Part shown: positions 54,029-63,704 of the stretch, one piece after another
Layout of the letters: each line of letters starts with the position of its first letter
Position numbering within the stretch: the stretch's first letter is position 1
Assembly (NCBI GenBank): GCA_024235755.1
Contig: JACKLV010000004.1
Coordinates: forward strand, 62,001-126,000
Direction of reading: 5' to 3'
DNA: 64,000 bases
Source: Burkholderiales bacterium
Lineage (GTDB): Bacteria; Pseudomonadota; Gammaproteobacteria; Burkholderiales; Nitrosomonadaceae
Program-made: the position numbers and the translations under genes
Notes under the pieces: generated by a model
Told to the model about the DNA's origin: nothing
Seen by the model: the letters and a program-made list of their open reading frames with translations, nothing else
Database searches by the model: none

Positions 54029-54973
54029 TTAATCGTGCAATGAAACAACCGGCTTTAAAAGTGTCAGTGCGTCTAGGTTTGTCTTGTCATCTACTTGAAC
54101 CGTTTCATTTTCATGCGTAATTGCGTTTTCAGCTTTTTCGTTCATCACAATGATACTGATACGGCGATTGATCGGATTGAAAGGATTTTCTTTATCGAAT
54201 AATACGGCTGATGATAACCCGACTACACGCAGCATTTTGTCCGCATCCATTCCGCCGGTAATCAGTTCTCTCCGGGAAGCATTGGCACGGTCGGCAGATA
54301 ATTCCCAATTACTGTAGCCTTTGTCGCCTGTTGGGAACGGTGTCGCATCTGTATGTCCGGAAAGGCTGATTTTGTTTGAAACATCGTTCAGCATTTTCCC
54401 AATTTCATGCAAGATCACTTTGGTGTATGGTTGCAGCTCCGCACGTCCGCTTGCAAACATAGGACGGTTCTGTTCGTCAACGATCTGAATACGCAATCCT
54501 TCCGACGTAATATCCAATAGTAGTTGGTTTTTGAATCTTATCAAAAGTGGATTTGCGTCAATGGCCTTTTCCAAATTAATTTTCAGCTGATTGAGGCGCT
54601 GTAATTCCAAGCGCTCTCGCTCGGCCTGGGCTGCTTTTAAATCCAGTATTTCCTTCTCAACGATAGTTTCACCTTTCTTGACTTGACCGCTGCTACGGGA
54701 CAAATCGGTGCCGCCGCCCTTTATCACGCTTGAAGCATCACCTACGCTTGAACCGCCAAACATGGCGACCTTCAAGGGTGTTCTGAAATATTCGGATATG
54801 CCTTCCAAATCACCTTGAGAAGCCGATCCTAACAACCACATCAGCAGGAAGAATGCCATCATCGCGGTCACGAAGTCTGCATAGGCAATTTTCCATGCGC
54901 CACCGTGATGACCGCCAGCGACTTTTTTAATGCGCTTAATAACAATAGGGCGTTGAGAAAGATCTTCAACCAT
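54029..54973 (-). CDS. motB: Flagellar motor stator protein MotB
   Basis: 314 residues. N-terminal basic stretch, one membrane helix about 29-50 with proton-binding Asp33 (IAYADFVTAMMAFFLLMWLL), a plug/linker, and a C-terminal OmpA-like peptidoglycan-binding domain (about 165-285: ISLSGHTDATPF...NWELSADRANASRREL). GAGG lies upstream of the ATG. Second gene of motA-motB, 42 bases after motA. The Asp and neighbouring residues look like the proton-driven type. Confidence 0.95.
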   Translation of the reverse strand: MVEDLSQRPIVIKRIKKVAGGHHGGAWKIAYADFVTAMMAFFLLMWLLGSASQGDLEGISEYFRTPLKVAMFGGSSVGDASSVIKGGGTDLSRSSGQVKKGETIVEKEILDLKAAQAERERLELQRLNQLKINLEKAIDANPLLIRFKNQLLLDITSEGLRIQIVDEQNRPMFASGRAELQPYTKVILHEIGKMLNDVSNKISLSGHTDATPFPTGDKGYSNWELSADRANASRRELITGGMDADKMLRVVGLSSAVLFDKENPFNPINRRISIIVMNEKAENAITHENETVQVDDKTNLDALTLLKPVVSLHD

Positions 54974-55015
54974 ACATGACCTCGTTAGCTGTAGTTCCGG
55001 GCTTCATTGCACGCA

Positions 55016-55876
55016 TTATTCGGCTTTGCTCTTCTTGACATGTTCTTCAAGTTCCATAAATGATGGCCGCTCGGTGGAGAATAGAACCTTCCGGCCAAAT
55101 TCTACGGCCAGAACGGGCGAATAACCATTTAGGTTGGCTAATAAGGTGATTTTGATACATTCAAGCAGTTTGCTTGATTCATGTAACTGATGCTCCAGTT
55201 TGGCCGCCAATGGACTGACAAAACCATAAGCGAGCAAAATGCCTAAAAAAGTACCGACCAATGCTGCAGCAATCAGTATCCCCAGTTCGCTGGGCGGTAA
55301 ATGAACGGATTCCATGGTGTGTACAACGCCCATAACTGCGGCGATAATGCCAAAAGCCGGTAAGCCGTCTCCCAGTTTTGCTATACAGTGAATTGGTACT
55401 TCACCTTCCTGGTGATGTGTTTCGAGCTCGCTATCCATGAGATTTTCAATTTCCAAAGCGTTTAGGTTTCCGCTGACCATTAAACGCAGATAATCTGTAA
55501 TGAATTCTGTGACATGATGATCAGCCAGAATTGTAGGGTATTTTGTAAAAATAGGACTGTTTTGCGGGTCATCAACATCTGCTTCTATTGACATTAATCC
55601 TTCCTTGCGGATTTTTCCCAGGATCTCATAAAGTAATGTCATTAGTTCCATGTATACGGCTTTGGTATATTTTGAACCTTTGAAAACACCAGGCAGGCCT
55701 TTAAGCGTGGCTTTAAGCGCTTTACTGGAATTACCGACAACGAATGCGCCAATCGCACCGCCGCCGATCATCAGCACTTCAACTGGTTGCCATAGCGAGG
55801 CCAAATGTCCGCCAGCAAGTGCAAAACCGCCAAAAATGGATATTAAGATAATGATATAGCCAACAATAACTAACAT
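55016..55876 (-). CDS. motA: Flagellar motor stator protein MotA
   Basis: 286 residues from the ATG at 55876 (MLVIVGYIIILISIFGGFALAGG), where AAGGA precedes and the family starts; the frame is open 18 codons further upstream. Four membrane helices, with the cytoplasmic loop carrying conserved charged residues and the GDGLPAFGIIAAVMGVVHTM segment with the proline used in torque generation. With MotB forms the ion channel stator. No other flagellar genes lie in the window. Confidence 0.95.
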   Translation of the reverse strand: MLVIVGYIIILISIFGGFALAGGHLASLWQPVEVLMIGGGAIGAFVVGNSSKALKATLKGLPGVFKGSKYTKAVYMELMTLLYEILGKIRKEGLMSIEADVDDPQNSPIFTKYPTILADHHVTEFITDYLRLMVSGNLNALEIENLMDSELETHHQEGEVPIHCIAKLGDGLPAFGIIAAVMGVVHTMESVHLPPSELGILIAAALVGTFLGILLAYGFVSPLAAKLEHQLHESSKLLECIKITLLANLNGYSPVLAVEFGRKVLFSTERPSFMELEEHVKKSKAE

Positions 55877-56129
55877 TGCAGATAGTCCTTGGGAATAAAT
55901 TAAACAGACATGGTTTAAAAATTTCTGCAAAAGTTAGCATAGACAGCCAGAAATAAAGGCGTAAGAAAACGCGCAATTAACCCGTATTTTTATTGTACTT
56001 TTATTGTGACAATGAAAAATGATTAAGAATCATTGAGATGAGATATGAATCAAAAAGCTGTAAAAACAATTTAATCCTGCTATCTGCCATTATTCATTAT
56101 TTGTGATTGATAAGTGTAAAGCAAAGTTT

Positions 56130-56161
56130 TGATGCAAAAAGAAACCCACCGAAGTGGGTTT
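56130..56161 (-). terminator. Rho-independent terminator with TTCG loop
   Basis: aaacccac (56142-56149), 4-base loop, gtgggttt (56154-56161). On the minus strand the loop reads TTCG and the stem runs into CTTTTTGC. It lies 40 bases after the gene ending at 56202. Confidence 0.88.
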
Positions 56162-56201
56162 CAAATAGATAATACAGAATTGTTATAGAATATAAAGCAA
56201 A

Positions 56202-56609
56202 TTAGCTTTGAGTGTCACCTGATTCAGCAAAAACTGGTAGCAGGCCTTGTTCTTCAGCTATTTTTCTGTGGTAAGCTGCTTTCTCTAGATTTTCTTCAGC
56301 TGCTTTTTCAAGTTCATAAATTTTGTATTTCACGTGTTTTTTAATGTCCTGTCCATGTTTTCCCAGGTAGCTGCTGCGTGACCGCTCTTTTAATGCTTCG
56401 ATCTGTTCTTCTATTTTGCCATACATTTCATTGGCTTGTTCCTCATAGTGACGTGCCAGTGCCGCGTGATCAACCTTGTCGGCGCTTTCTGCCACAGTAG
56501 AGCGCAGTTCGTTAATTTGCTCTGCTGCAAAAGTATTCATAGGCAAAGCGATGTATACAAAGATTAAAACAACCGCTACTGTGAAAAATTTTGTTGCTCC
56601 ATTTTGCAT
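56202..56609 (-). CDS. Exported helical protein of unknown function
   Basis: 135 residues from the ATG at 56609, with AAGGAG seven bases upstream; a GTG two codons earlier is less well placed. Signal peptide (KFFTVAVVLIFVYIALPMNTFA, cut near FAA). The mature part is almost all charged helix: ADKVDHAALARHYEEQANEMYGKIEEQIEALKERS and YKIYELEKAAEENLEKAAYHRKIAEEQ, suggesting a periplasmic three-helix or coiled-coil fold. No cysteine. It has its own terminator and a 270-base upstream gap to motA, so it stands alone. Role unknown. Confidence 0.78.
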   Translation of the reverse strand: MQNGATKFFTVAVVLIFVYIALPMNTFAAEQINELRSTVAESADKVDHAALARHYEEQANEMYGKIEEQIEALKERSRSSYLGKHGQDIKKHVKYKIYELEKAAEENLEKAAYHRKIAEEQGLLPVFAESGDTQS

Positions 56610-56776
56610 GATCACGCTCCTTTAACAATGTACGGACATAGGCGCGAGTCTAAATAACTTAGGGTACAAAAGAAACCGGGAAGACCATTATTCTTGGCTA
56701 AGTAAAACCATTACGTGTGATCGTGGCCATTTATTAAATCAATCTGTAATCCTGCAAGTTATATTGATTCTTAATC

Positions 56777-57571
56777 TTAACTTGTTAGTAGCTCTGAGAT
56801 GGCATGTGTAACTTTGTCTGGATGGTAAGGTTTTAGAATGTAACCTTTTGCTCCGGCTTGTGTCGCCTGAATGAATTTATCTCGACTGGCGACGGAAGTT
56901 ACCATCACTGCTTTGATTGCCGGTGTTTGTTTGCGTATGATTTTCAATGCTTCCAGTCCATTCATTACGGGCATTTCGTAGTCCAGGCAAACAATATCGG
57001 GACGATGTTTGCGAACTAGTTCGGTCGCCTGCATACCGTCGCATGCTTCTGCAACTACTTCGACACCCATGTGCGCCAGAATTGCCGACAATAGACGGCG
57101 CAACGTCACGCTGTCATCTGCTACTACGGCTGTGGCGCGCGAAGGTTTGTCTGCAAACGGGTTGCGTTTTTTTTTAGCAACCATAAGCAATCGCTGTGCA
57201 TAGGCAACCTTCTGCAATACTTTGATGATCTGCTCCTGAGTGAACGGTTTATGCAAAAATCCGGCCGAGCCGGCATCAGCTGCGGCTTGTTCCAGTTTTT
57301 GATCATTGCTGCCGGTAATCATAACAACTGCAATATGCGGATACGCATCTTGAATCTTTTTAAGGAGAGAAAGCCCGTCAGCACCTGGTAAATAATAATC
57401 GAGGCAAATAATGTGCGGCATCAAATGTGCGATCGTATTCAACAGTTTTGAACCGCTACCCTGTTCGCCAACAACGTTATAGCCATTTTCATTTAACAGA
57501 GTACGTAACACACTGCGCATGGAGATTGAATCGTCTACGATCAGAACACGTAATTTTTGATTGGATTGCAT
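56777..57571 (-). CDS. Response regulator with two receiver domains and no output domain
   Basis: 264 residues. REC1 (about 7-125) has acidic pair Asp13-Asp14 and phospho-acceptor Asp58 (CLDYYLPG), with Lys108 in HKPF. REC2 (about 147-262) has Asp152-Asp153, acceptor Asp197 (CLDYEMPVMNG) and the lysine in LKPY. Both look active. The absence of an output domain suggests a phosphate relay or sink, or a CheY-like protein-protein output. No histidine kinase is directly adjacent; the hybrid kinase at 59152 is the nearest. Confidence 0.92.
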   Translation of the reverse strand: MQSNQKLRVLIVDDSISMRSVLRTLLNENGYNVVGEQGSGSKLLNTIAHLMPHIICLDYYLPGADGLSLLKKIQDAYPHIAVVMITGSNDQKLEQAAADAGSAGFLHKPFTQEQIIKVLQKVAYAQRLLMVAKKKRNPFADKPSRATAVVADDSVTLRRLLSAILAHMGVEVVAEACDGMQATELVRKHRPDIVCLDYEMPVMNGLEALKIIRKQTPAIKAVMVTSVASRDKFIQATQAGAKGYILKPYHPDKVTHAISELLTS

Positions 57572-58040
57572 TTTGAACTCATGGTTATCTTAAGATTATC
57601 AATGTGTGATCTTAACGACAGAATCCAATAGCAAATTTAACTCATTGGGTGCGCACGGCAGAAACAAGAATCGCCATCATTGGAACGGGTTGTGAATAAC
57701 AAAAATCAATGCATGCTTAAGTGTGATTCTCGTTTAAAAGGCCAGGTACCCGAGAATGATGCGGCGCAGTCAGTTCATTTGACATTTTTTTAGGCTTTTT
57801 GATGCCTTGTGGGCAGGTAGAATAAACATGAAGTTACGACCCGTTTGCGCTGTGTAGTACAGACCATCAACCGTATTGGGCTAAAACCCCATATGCACTA
57901 AAGAAAAACAAACAACAAAAAATTAACGGGATGTTTTTGTGGGATTTTTCACAGTGTCATTCTTGGATTGCTGATATCTTGGGTTCCAAAAATAGCAGAA
58001 AACAATTCGAGTAAAACACATGTAAACAGGAGTAATTATC
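57572..58040. other. Intergenic region without a supported gene
   Basis: 469 bases between the divergent tandem-receiver gene and the cysteine-rich protein gene. No credible open frame, RNA gene or strong hairpin was seen; it should hold promoters for both. Confidence 0.5.
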
Positions 58041-58418
58041 ATGAACATGAAAAACTTGTATTTATATCTCTTCGCAATCTTTTTAGGTGCAGCCTTGATC
58101 ATGCCCTCTGTAGCGGCAAGCACAGCTAAATATGATGCTAAAAACAAGGCTTTTTACAGCCAATTATCGTGTAAAGCTTCGACGCGCGCAGTAGTCGCGC
58201 TTGCTCAATCGATGGAGGCTAGAGGCATTTCACAACTCGACTTTAACAAAGTAATTATCGAGGCGCTACAGGGAACCTCGCTGAGTCCAAACGGTCCTCG
58301 CTGGCAATGCTGCAGGGCTTGTGTTGAAAATGACTTGCCTAATGATTCGGCAGCTTGTCAGTGCTGTGATGGATTGGGTGACGATGTGATCGATATTCCA
58401 GATGTTGAACAACGTTGA
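58041..58418 (+). CDS. Small exported cysteine-rich protein, function unknown
   Basis: 125 residues. AGGAG precedes the ATG. Signal peptide residues 1-26 (NLYLYLFAIFLGAALIMPSVAA). The mature part has one lone cysteine (LSCKAST) and a C-terminal cluster WQCCRACVENDLPNDSAACQCCDGLGDD, six cysteines in about 20 residues arranged CCxxC...CxCC, ending in an acidic tail. The pattern could form disulphides in the periplasm or bind metal. No known family was recognised. A very strong terminator lies 126 bases downstream. Confidence 0.75.
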   Translation: MNMKNLYLYLFAIFLGAALIMPSVAASTAKYDAKNKAFYSQLSCKASTRAVVALAQSMEARGISQLDFNKVIIEALQGTSLSPNGPRWQCCRACVENDLPNDSAACQCCDGLGDDVIDIPDVEQR

Positions 58419-58543
58419 TACGAATGAGTATATCGTAGACGGAAGATATAACCGGGCCGGGCCGATTCATACTGGTTGTTATTAATTTTCCGGAGCAGAA
58501 ACAAGAAACTGTCGCATAAATACATCGGATCATTTTTAAATTA

Positions 58544-58590
58544 AAACGGAGACATGAGCAACAATGTATTGCTCATGTCTCCGTTTGTTT
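58544..58590 (+). terminator. Strong rho-independent terminator
   Basis: Perfect 18-bp stem: aaacggagacatgagcaa (58544-58561), 7-base loop, complement at 58569-58586, then GTTTTTTTC. Terminates the cysteine-rich protein transcript. Confidence 0.92.
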
Positions 58591-58594
58591 TTTT

Positions 58595-59151
58595 CATACT
58601 TATAGAAAATTTCTGTACCTCAATTTCTGGTTATTTTTTCGTAATTAATTTTCGCAACGGCTATGAACACCTAGCCTGTTAATTGATATCTGATTCTAAA
58701 TTATATCCGGGCTGGTTTGCGCTTAACGGCAACCGGGATGATAGATGGTGCTTCAATCGCTACAAAGACTGCGGCTATTTAATGTTTAGCCTGGCATGCC
58801 GATAGTGAACTGCGGGATTCAATGATTCTGAAGGCTGAGTTAAGAATGTACATTGCTAAATGAATTGTGCGGAACTGGTTGTAGATGTCAGTTTGATGAT
58901 CAGTTTGACACGATCGTAGATAAAGAAAGGCTTTATATATTGAGAAGACTGAGTGCAGCTTGATCCATACTGTCTTTTTTGAGAAAAATACAGGGCTATT
59001 CTGAAAGTAAAAACCAAAAATTTAAGCTCTTCTTGATAAAAAACAATAAATTTTTATGATGAACGCGATCTTTATTGCAGATCAACAGTGATGCACTGAT
59101 AACGGTCAAGCCGTATGTGGTCATTCCATTAGATATTTGCAGAATTTATAG
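58595..59151. other. Intergenic region without a supported gene
   Basis: About 560 bases between the terminator and the hybrid kinase gene. Many short frames, none with a good start, and no RNA gene recognised. The kinase promoter should lie here. Confidence 0.45.
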
Positions 59152-61929
59152 ATGAATTTATTCAATAAACATTCAATTGCTGGCAAATTGCTTCAGATTA
59201 TTTTTATTAGCTTATTGCTTCTAATACTACTTGTTTTTGTCTTAGTTGCGACCAATGAAATAAAAAGTTCGCTTCGTACTTCGGAAGATCAGCTTGCCGG
59301 ACTCGCAAGGGTAACAGCTAATAATTTACAGGCATCGCTGGCTTTTGACGATCACGAGAGTGCTCAAGCCATCATTGAATCGCTAAAGCAAATATCCTCT
59401 ATCTTGAAAGCCACCGTCACTAATCAAGACAATCAGGTAATTGCGCAATTTAACAACCATGAGAAAGACTGGCTTCCTGATTGGCTGCCTGTTCATGAAA
59501 TATATTTCGATCAGCCGGTAATTTTTGGACAGGAGCGCATTGGAAATCTGCAGCTGCGATACGGGTTGGGAAGGATGTGGTCACAGTTGGGTCAGAATCT
59601 TGCTATGTTTGCTACTATCGTGCTGTTGGTTTTTTTGCTCGCTGTGTTCTTAGTGCGACGCATGACATCCAATGTCATACAACCGATTACCAAATTGTCG
59701 GAAATAGCTAAAAAAGTAACTGACTCGAGACAATATTCGTTTCGTGTCATAAGACAAACCAACGCGGATGAAGTAAGCGTTTTGGTAGATACCTTCAACA
59801 AGATGCTCGATCAAATACAAAAAAGAGATAACGAGCTTGCACAACACCAGCTCCAGCTTGAGCGTAAAATTGATGAGCGCACCTCGGAGCTCCGTCTGGC
59901 GAAGGAAGCTGCGGAAGCGGCAAACAAAGCCAAATCACAATTTTTGGCTAATATGAGTCATGAAATTCGTACCCCGATGAATGGTGTTCTTGGCATGGCC
60001 GAATTATTACTGGAAACTCCATTGAATGAAAAACAGATTCGCTTTGTGAGTACGCTGCATAATTCTGGCGAATCATTGCTTTCAATCATCAATGACATTC
60101 TCGATTTTTCTAAAATTGAAGCTGGGCGGTTCGAGCTGGAGACTCTGAAATTCAATTTATACGAGTTAGCCGGAGAAGTCGTTGATCTTTTCTCCGAAAG
60201 GGCATATAGCAAGATGCTCGAACTTAACTACCGGATTTCGCCAGGAACTCCTGAGTGGGTTAGGGGCGATCCAACAAGAATAAAGCAAGTGCTCAGTAAT
60301 CTAGTTGGGAATGCTATTAAATTTACAGAAAAAGGGGAAATCGTCATTGATATCCGCCTAGAAGAACCTGCGGTTGATCAGAAGCAAATGGATGACGTAT
60401 GCTCGGCGAATATACGTTTTAGTGTGCGTGATACCGGTATCGGTATCAGTGAGGATACAGTGCCATTTTTGTTTCGGGCTTTCTCTCAGGCTGATGATTC
60501 CACTACCCGTAAATACGGTGGAACGGGACTGGGGCTAGCAATTTCAAAACAGCTGGTAGAAATGATGAGGGGAAGTCGCATCCAGGTTAATAGCCGTGCC
60601 GGGGTAGGAAGCGAATTCTTTTTTGAACTGCCACTTCAAGTTGAGCAAGGTATGGAGCGCTTAAAGACAGTAACCGAGTTTCGGGAATTACAGGGTGTCA
60701 GGTTATTGATTGTTGAAGACAATGACACCAATCGGGACATTTTGCAAAATTATGCACAATCCTGGGGCATGCAGGTTGAAACAGTAACCAATGGTATCCA
60801 TGCTTTGGCAGCTTTGCAAAAAGCCGCAGCAGTAGAGCAATTTTACGAGCTGGTGCTCATCGACATGAAAATGCCAGGTATGAACGGGCTAGAATTGGGT
60901 AAACAGATCAAAGCTGATTCGGTATTGGCACAAATACCATTAATCATGCTCACTTCGACCTTATTCAAAGGTGAATCAGAGTATGCGAAAGAGATTGGTT
61001 TTGTAACGTACGTGACTAAGCCTATTCGAAAGAGTGAGTTATTTCAATGCTTCAAGCATGCGCTTGGAAGTAATGCGGGCAATATGGAATTAGCTGAAAG
61101 CAAATCCACTGTACAGTCAAATACTTTGTCAAATTTTAATTGCCGTGTGTTGCTGGTTGAAGATAATCCGGTAAACCAAGAGGTTGCGCTTTCAATGTTG
61201 AAGAATCTGGGTTGCGAAGTCGATGTTGCCAGTAATGGTTTGAAAGCGCTTGAAACATTAAAACACAGAGCATACGACTTGGTGCTCATGGATTGTATGA
61301 TGCCCGAAATGGATGGATACACTGCTGCCAGTGAAATCAAACAACGACAGGAAACGGGACAGTTATACCCATTTCCTATCATTGCGTTAACAGCTAATGC
61401 AATAGAAGGTGATCGGGAGATGTGCCTGGCTGCCGGGATGGATGATTACCTAGCAAAACCCTTCAAGGCCAAAGATTTGCATAACACTCTTAATAAATGG
61501 CTACGTAACGTTGACACACCCAATGCAAAATCAGCAGAAGATCAATTCCCTAAGGCTATTGTTTCATCTAAAGAGTTGTCAGCAATTCATTTACTTGAAG
61601 CAGACTACGGAAAAGAATTGCTCAGTCAGGTGATTAAAACCTACCTTTTAAATGCCAAAGAATTAATGCAATCACTTGAAGAAGCTTGGAATATAGGTGA
61701 TCTGGAAGCTATTCAGATGACATCACATACACTTAAATCCAGTAGCGGACAAATCGGTGCCCATGATCTCGCGGAGCTTTTTCGCAGCGTAGAAAAAGAA
61801 GCGCGTAGCCAACGTTATGATGCTTCAGGTCGAACACTGGTAAACATCCAGCATCAATTCGCCCAAACGTGTTTATCATTAACGGCTTATCTTGAGCAAC
61901 CTCAATTTCTCACTAAAGGTACGCATTAA
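59152..61929 (+). CDS. BarA-like hybrid sensor histidine kinase (HAMP-HisKA-HATPase-REC-REC-HPt)
   Basis: 925 residues. First membrane helix about 10-32, periplasmic sensor about 33-150 (CHASE8-like), second helix about 148-170, HAMP, then HisKA with phospho-accepting His270 (MSHEIRTPMNG), HATPase with N-box NLVGNAIKFT and G-boxes DTGIGI and GGTGLGL. REC1 has Asp571 (LIDMKMPG), REC2 Asp714 (MDCMMPEMDG), and the HPt domain has His859 (TSHTLKSSSG). All relay residues are present, so a full His-Asp-His-Asp relay can end on another regulator; the gene two bases downstream encodes a REC protein. The signal sensed is unknown. Confidence 0.93.
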   Translation: MNLFNKHSIAGKLLQIIFISLLLLILLVFVLVATNEIKSSLRTSEDQLAGLARVTANNLQASLAFDDHESAQAIIESLKQISSILKATVTNQDNQVIAQFNNHEKDWLPDWLPVHEIYFDQPVIFGQERIGNLQLRYGLGRMWSQLGQNLAMFATIVLLVFLLAVFLVRRMTSNVIQPITKLSEIAKKVTDSRQYSFRVIRQTNADEVSVLVDTFNKMLDQIQKRDNELAQHQLQLERKIDERTSELRLAKEAAEAANKAKSQFLANMSHEIRTPMNGVLGMAELLLETPLNEKQIRFVSTLHNSGESLLSIINDILDFSKIEAGRFELETLKFNLYELAGEVVDLFSERAYSKMLELNYRISPGTPEWVRGDPTRIKQVLSNLVGNAIKFTEKGEIVIDIRLEEPAVDQKQMDDVCSANIRFSVRDTGIGISEDTVPFLFRAFSQADDSTTRKYGGTGLGLAISKQLVEMMRGSRIQVNSRAGVGSEFFFELPLQVEQGMERLKTVTEFRELQGVRLLIVEDNDTNRDILQNYAQSWGMQVETVTNGIHALAALQKAAAVEQFYELVLIDMKMPGMNGLELGKQIKADSVLAQIPLIMLTSTLFKGESEYAKEIGFVTYVTKPIRKSELFQCFKHALGSNAGNMELAESKSTVQSNTLSNFNCRVLLVEDNPVNQEVALSMLKNLGCEVDVASNGLKALETLKHRAYDLVLMDCMMPEMDGYTAASEIKQRQETGQLYPFPIIALTANAIEGDREMCLAAGMDDYLAKPFKAKDLHNTLNKWLRNVDTPNAKSAEDQFPKAIVSSKELSAIHLLEADYGKELLSQVIKTYLLNAKELMQSLEEAWNIGDLEAIQMTSHTLKSSSGQIGAHDLAELFRSVEKEARSQRYDASGRTLVNIQHQFAQTCLSLTAYLEQPQFLTKGTH

Positions 61930-61931
61930 AT

Positions 61932-63704
61932 ATGGAACAATCATTGTCCGTCCTTGTAATTGATGACGATCCTCTTATTCGACTCTTAGTCAGCAGTAAG
62001 CTGCAAGCTATCGGTCTTAATGTCTTGGAAGCGGCGAGCGGTGAAGAAGGGTTGCGTTTATTCGATGAAAGAAGAGCCGATGCTGTATTGCTGGATGTAA
62101 TGATGCCTTCAGGCATAGATGGCTACAAAACTTGCGCGGCGTTGAGAGGCAGACCGCATGGTGAGCATGTGCCGGTGCTGATGATGACCGGTTTGGAAGA
62201 TATTGAATCAATTAATCGAGCTTATGAAGTAGGTGCGACTGATTTCATTACCAAACCGCTTAATACAACACTATTGGGCCACAGAGTTAAGTACTTGCTT
62301 AAAGGGAGTCAAATAACGCAGCAATTGCTATTAAGCAAACAGAAACTGCATCAATTGGCATACTACGATGAACTGACTGAACTTCCTAATCGCTTATTCT
62401 TTCTGGAATATTTGCAAAGAATGATTGCGCAGGCAGAACGCCAAAAAACAAAAATGGGTATATTGTTTATCGATCTCGATGGTTTTAAGCGTATTAACGA
62501 TACATTGGGACATCAAGTAGGAGATCGCGTGCTGCAAGTTATCGGGAAGCGTTTGTATAAAAGTATCCGAGCGAATGATGCCCTCGTTCGATCCGGAAAA
62601 AATTCTGAAGGTGTTTCGCTTGCACGTTTAGGTGGTGATGAATTTACTTTGCTATTAACTGCACTAGAGCGGAACGAATCTGCAGTGACAGTGGCTGAAC
62701 GCATTCGGGTAAATTTGGCTCAGCCTATAATTCAAGGGCGACATGAACTCGTAACGACTACAAGCATCGGTATAGCGGTTTACCCGGACGATGGAGTGAC
62801 TGCCGATGAATTATTGAAAAATGCAGACTTGGCAATGTACTATGCTAAACGTGCTGGTGGCGATATGTATCGCTACTTCTCTATTCACATGACTGAAATA
62901 GCGCTACGTCGATTGACTTTGGAGAACCATTTACGCAAAGCCATTAGTCGTGGAGAACTAGAGCTCCATTTTCAACCACAGCTTGATATTATTCAAGGAG
63001 AATTTAACGGATTGGAAGCGCTGTTGCGTTGGAATAATCAGGAAGTGGGCCCGATTTTGCCGGCTGAATTCATTCCCCTGGCAGAAGAAACAGGATTGAT
63101 TATTTCTATTGGTGAATGGGTGATACGTGAAGCATGCACTAAGGTACAGGCCTGGCGTAAACGCGGATTTTCATTAAACCGTATCGCAGTAAATGTCTCA
63201 GCTGTTCAGTTTCTTCATAGGGGGTTTCCGGAAGTTGTTGAGCAAATTTTGAATGAAACAGGTCTAGAGCCGAAAATCTTGGAGCTGGAGCTAACTGAAA
63301 GTGCGCTAGTAAGTGATGTCGATTATGTCATGGATGTATTGACACGACTTAAAGAAATTGGAGTCCAATTGGCCATTGATGATTTTGGTACCGGTTACTC
63401 AAGCCTTAGTCGTCTTAAAGACTTTCCTATCGATAGACTAAAGGTGGATCAAACTTTTGTTCGTAATTTGGAGCAAAGTACTAACGATAGCGCAATTGCT
63501 TCAGCCATTATCGCCATGGCTGGAAGTATGGACATGAAAGTGACAGCTGAGGGCGTAGAAAATGATTTTCAGCTGGATTTTTTAAAGCAAAAGTTTTGTG
63601 ATGAAGCGCAGGGCTATCTTTTGAGTAAACCATTAACCGCAATGCAGTTAGAAGATTTTATGACAAAGCGTCAACCAGAATCAAGTACTTTCTTCGTTGA
63701 TTGA
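61932..63704 (+). CDS. Response regulator with GGDEF and EAL domains (c-di-GMP turnover)
   Basis: 590 residues. REC (about 5-120) with acceptor Asp55 (LLDVMMPSGIDG), GGDEF domain (about 135-310) with intact G234-G-D-E-F238 motif, and EAL domain (about 325-580) with E362-A-L-L-R and DDFGTGYSSL. Both synthesis and hydrolysis of c-di-GMP may be possible; many such proteins use only one activity. An extra loop (RSGKNSEGVS) sits before the GGDEF motif. It starts two bases after the kinase stop and is clearly the same operon. Confidence 0.94.
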   Translation: MEQSLSVLVIDDDPLIRLLVSSKLQAIGLNVLEAASGEEGLRLFDERRADAVLLDVMMPSGIDGYKTCAALRGRPHGEHVPVLMMTGLEDIESINRAYEVGATDFITKPLNTTLLGHRVKYLLKGSQITQQLLLSKQKLHQLAYYDELTELPNRLFFLEYLQRMIAQAERQKTKMGILFIDLDGFKRINDTLGHQVGDRVLQVIGKRLYKSIRANDALVRSGKNSEGVSLARLGGDEFTLLLTALERNESAVTVAERIRVNLAQPIIQGRHELVTTTSIGIAVYPDDGVTADELLKNADLAMYYAKRAGGDMYRYFSIHMTEIALRRLTLENHLRKAISRGELELHFQPQLDIIQGEFNGLEALLRWNNQEVGPILPAEFIPLAEETGLIISIGEWVIREACTKVQAWRKRGFSLNRIAVNVSAVQFLHRGFPEVVEQILNETGLEPKILELELTESALVSDVDYVMDVLTRLKEIGVQLAIDDFGTGYSSLSRLKDFPIDRLKVDQTFVRNLEQSTNDSAIASAIIAMAGSMDMKVTAEGVENDFQLDFLKQKFCDEAQGYLLSKPLTAMQLEDFMTKRQPESSTFFVD

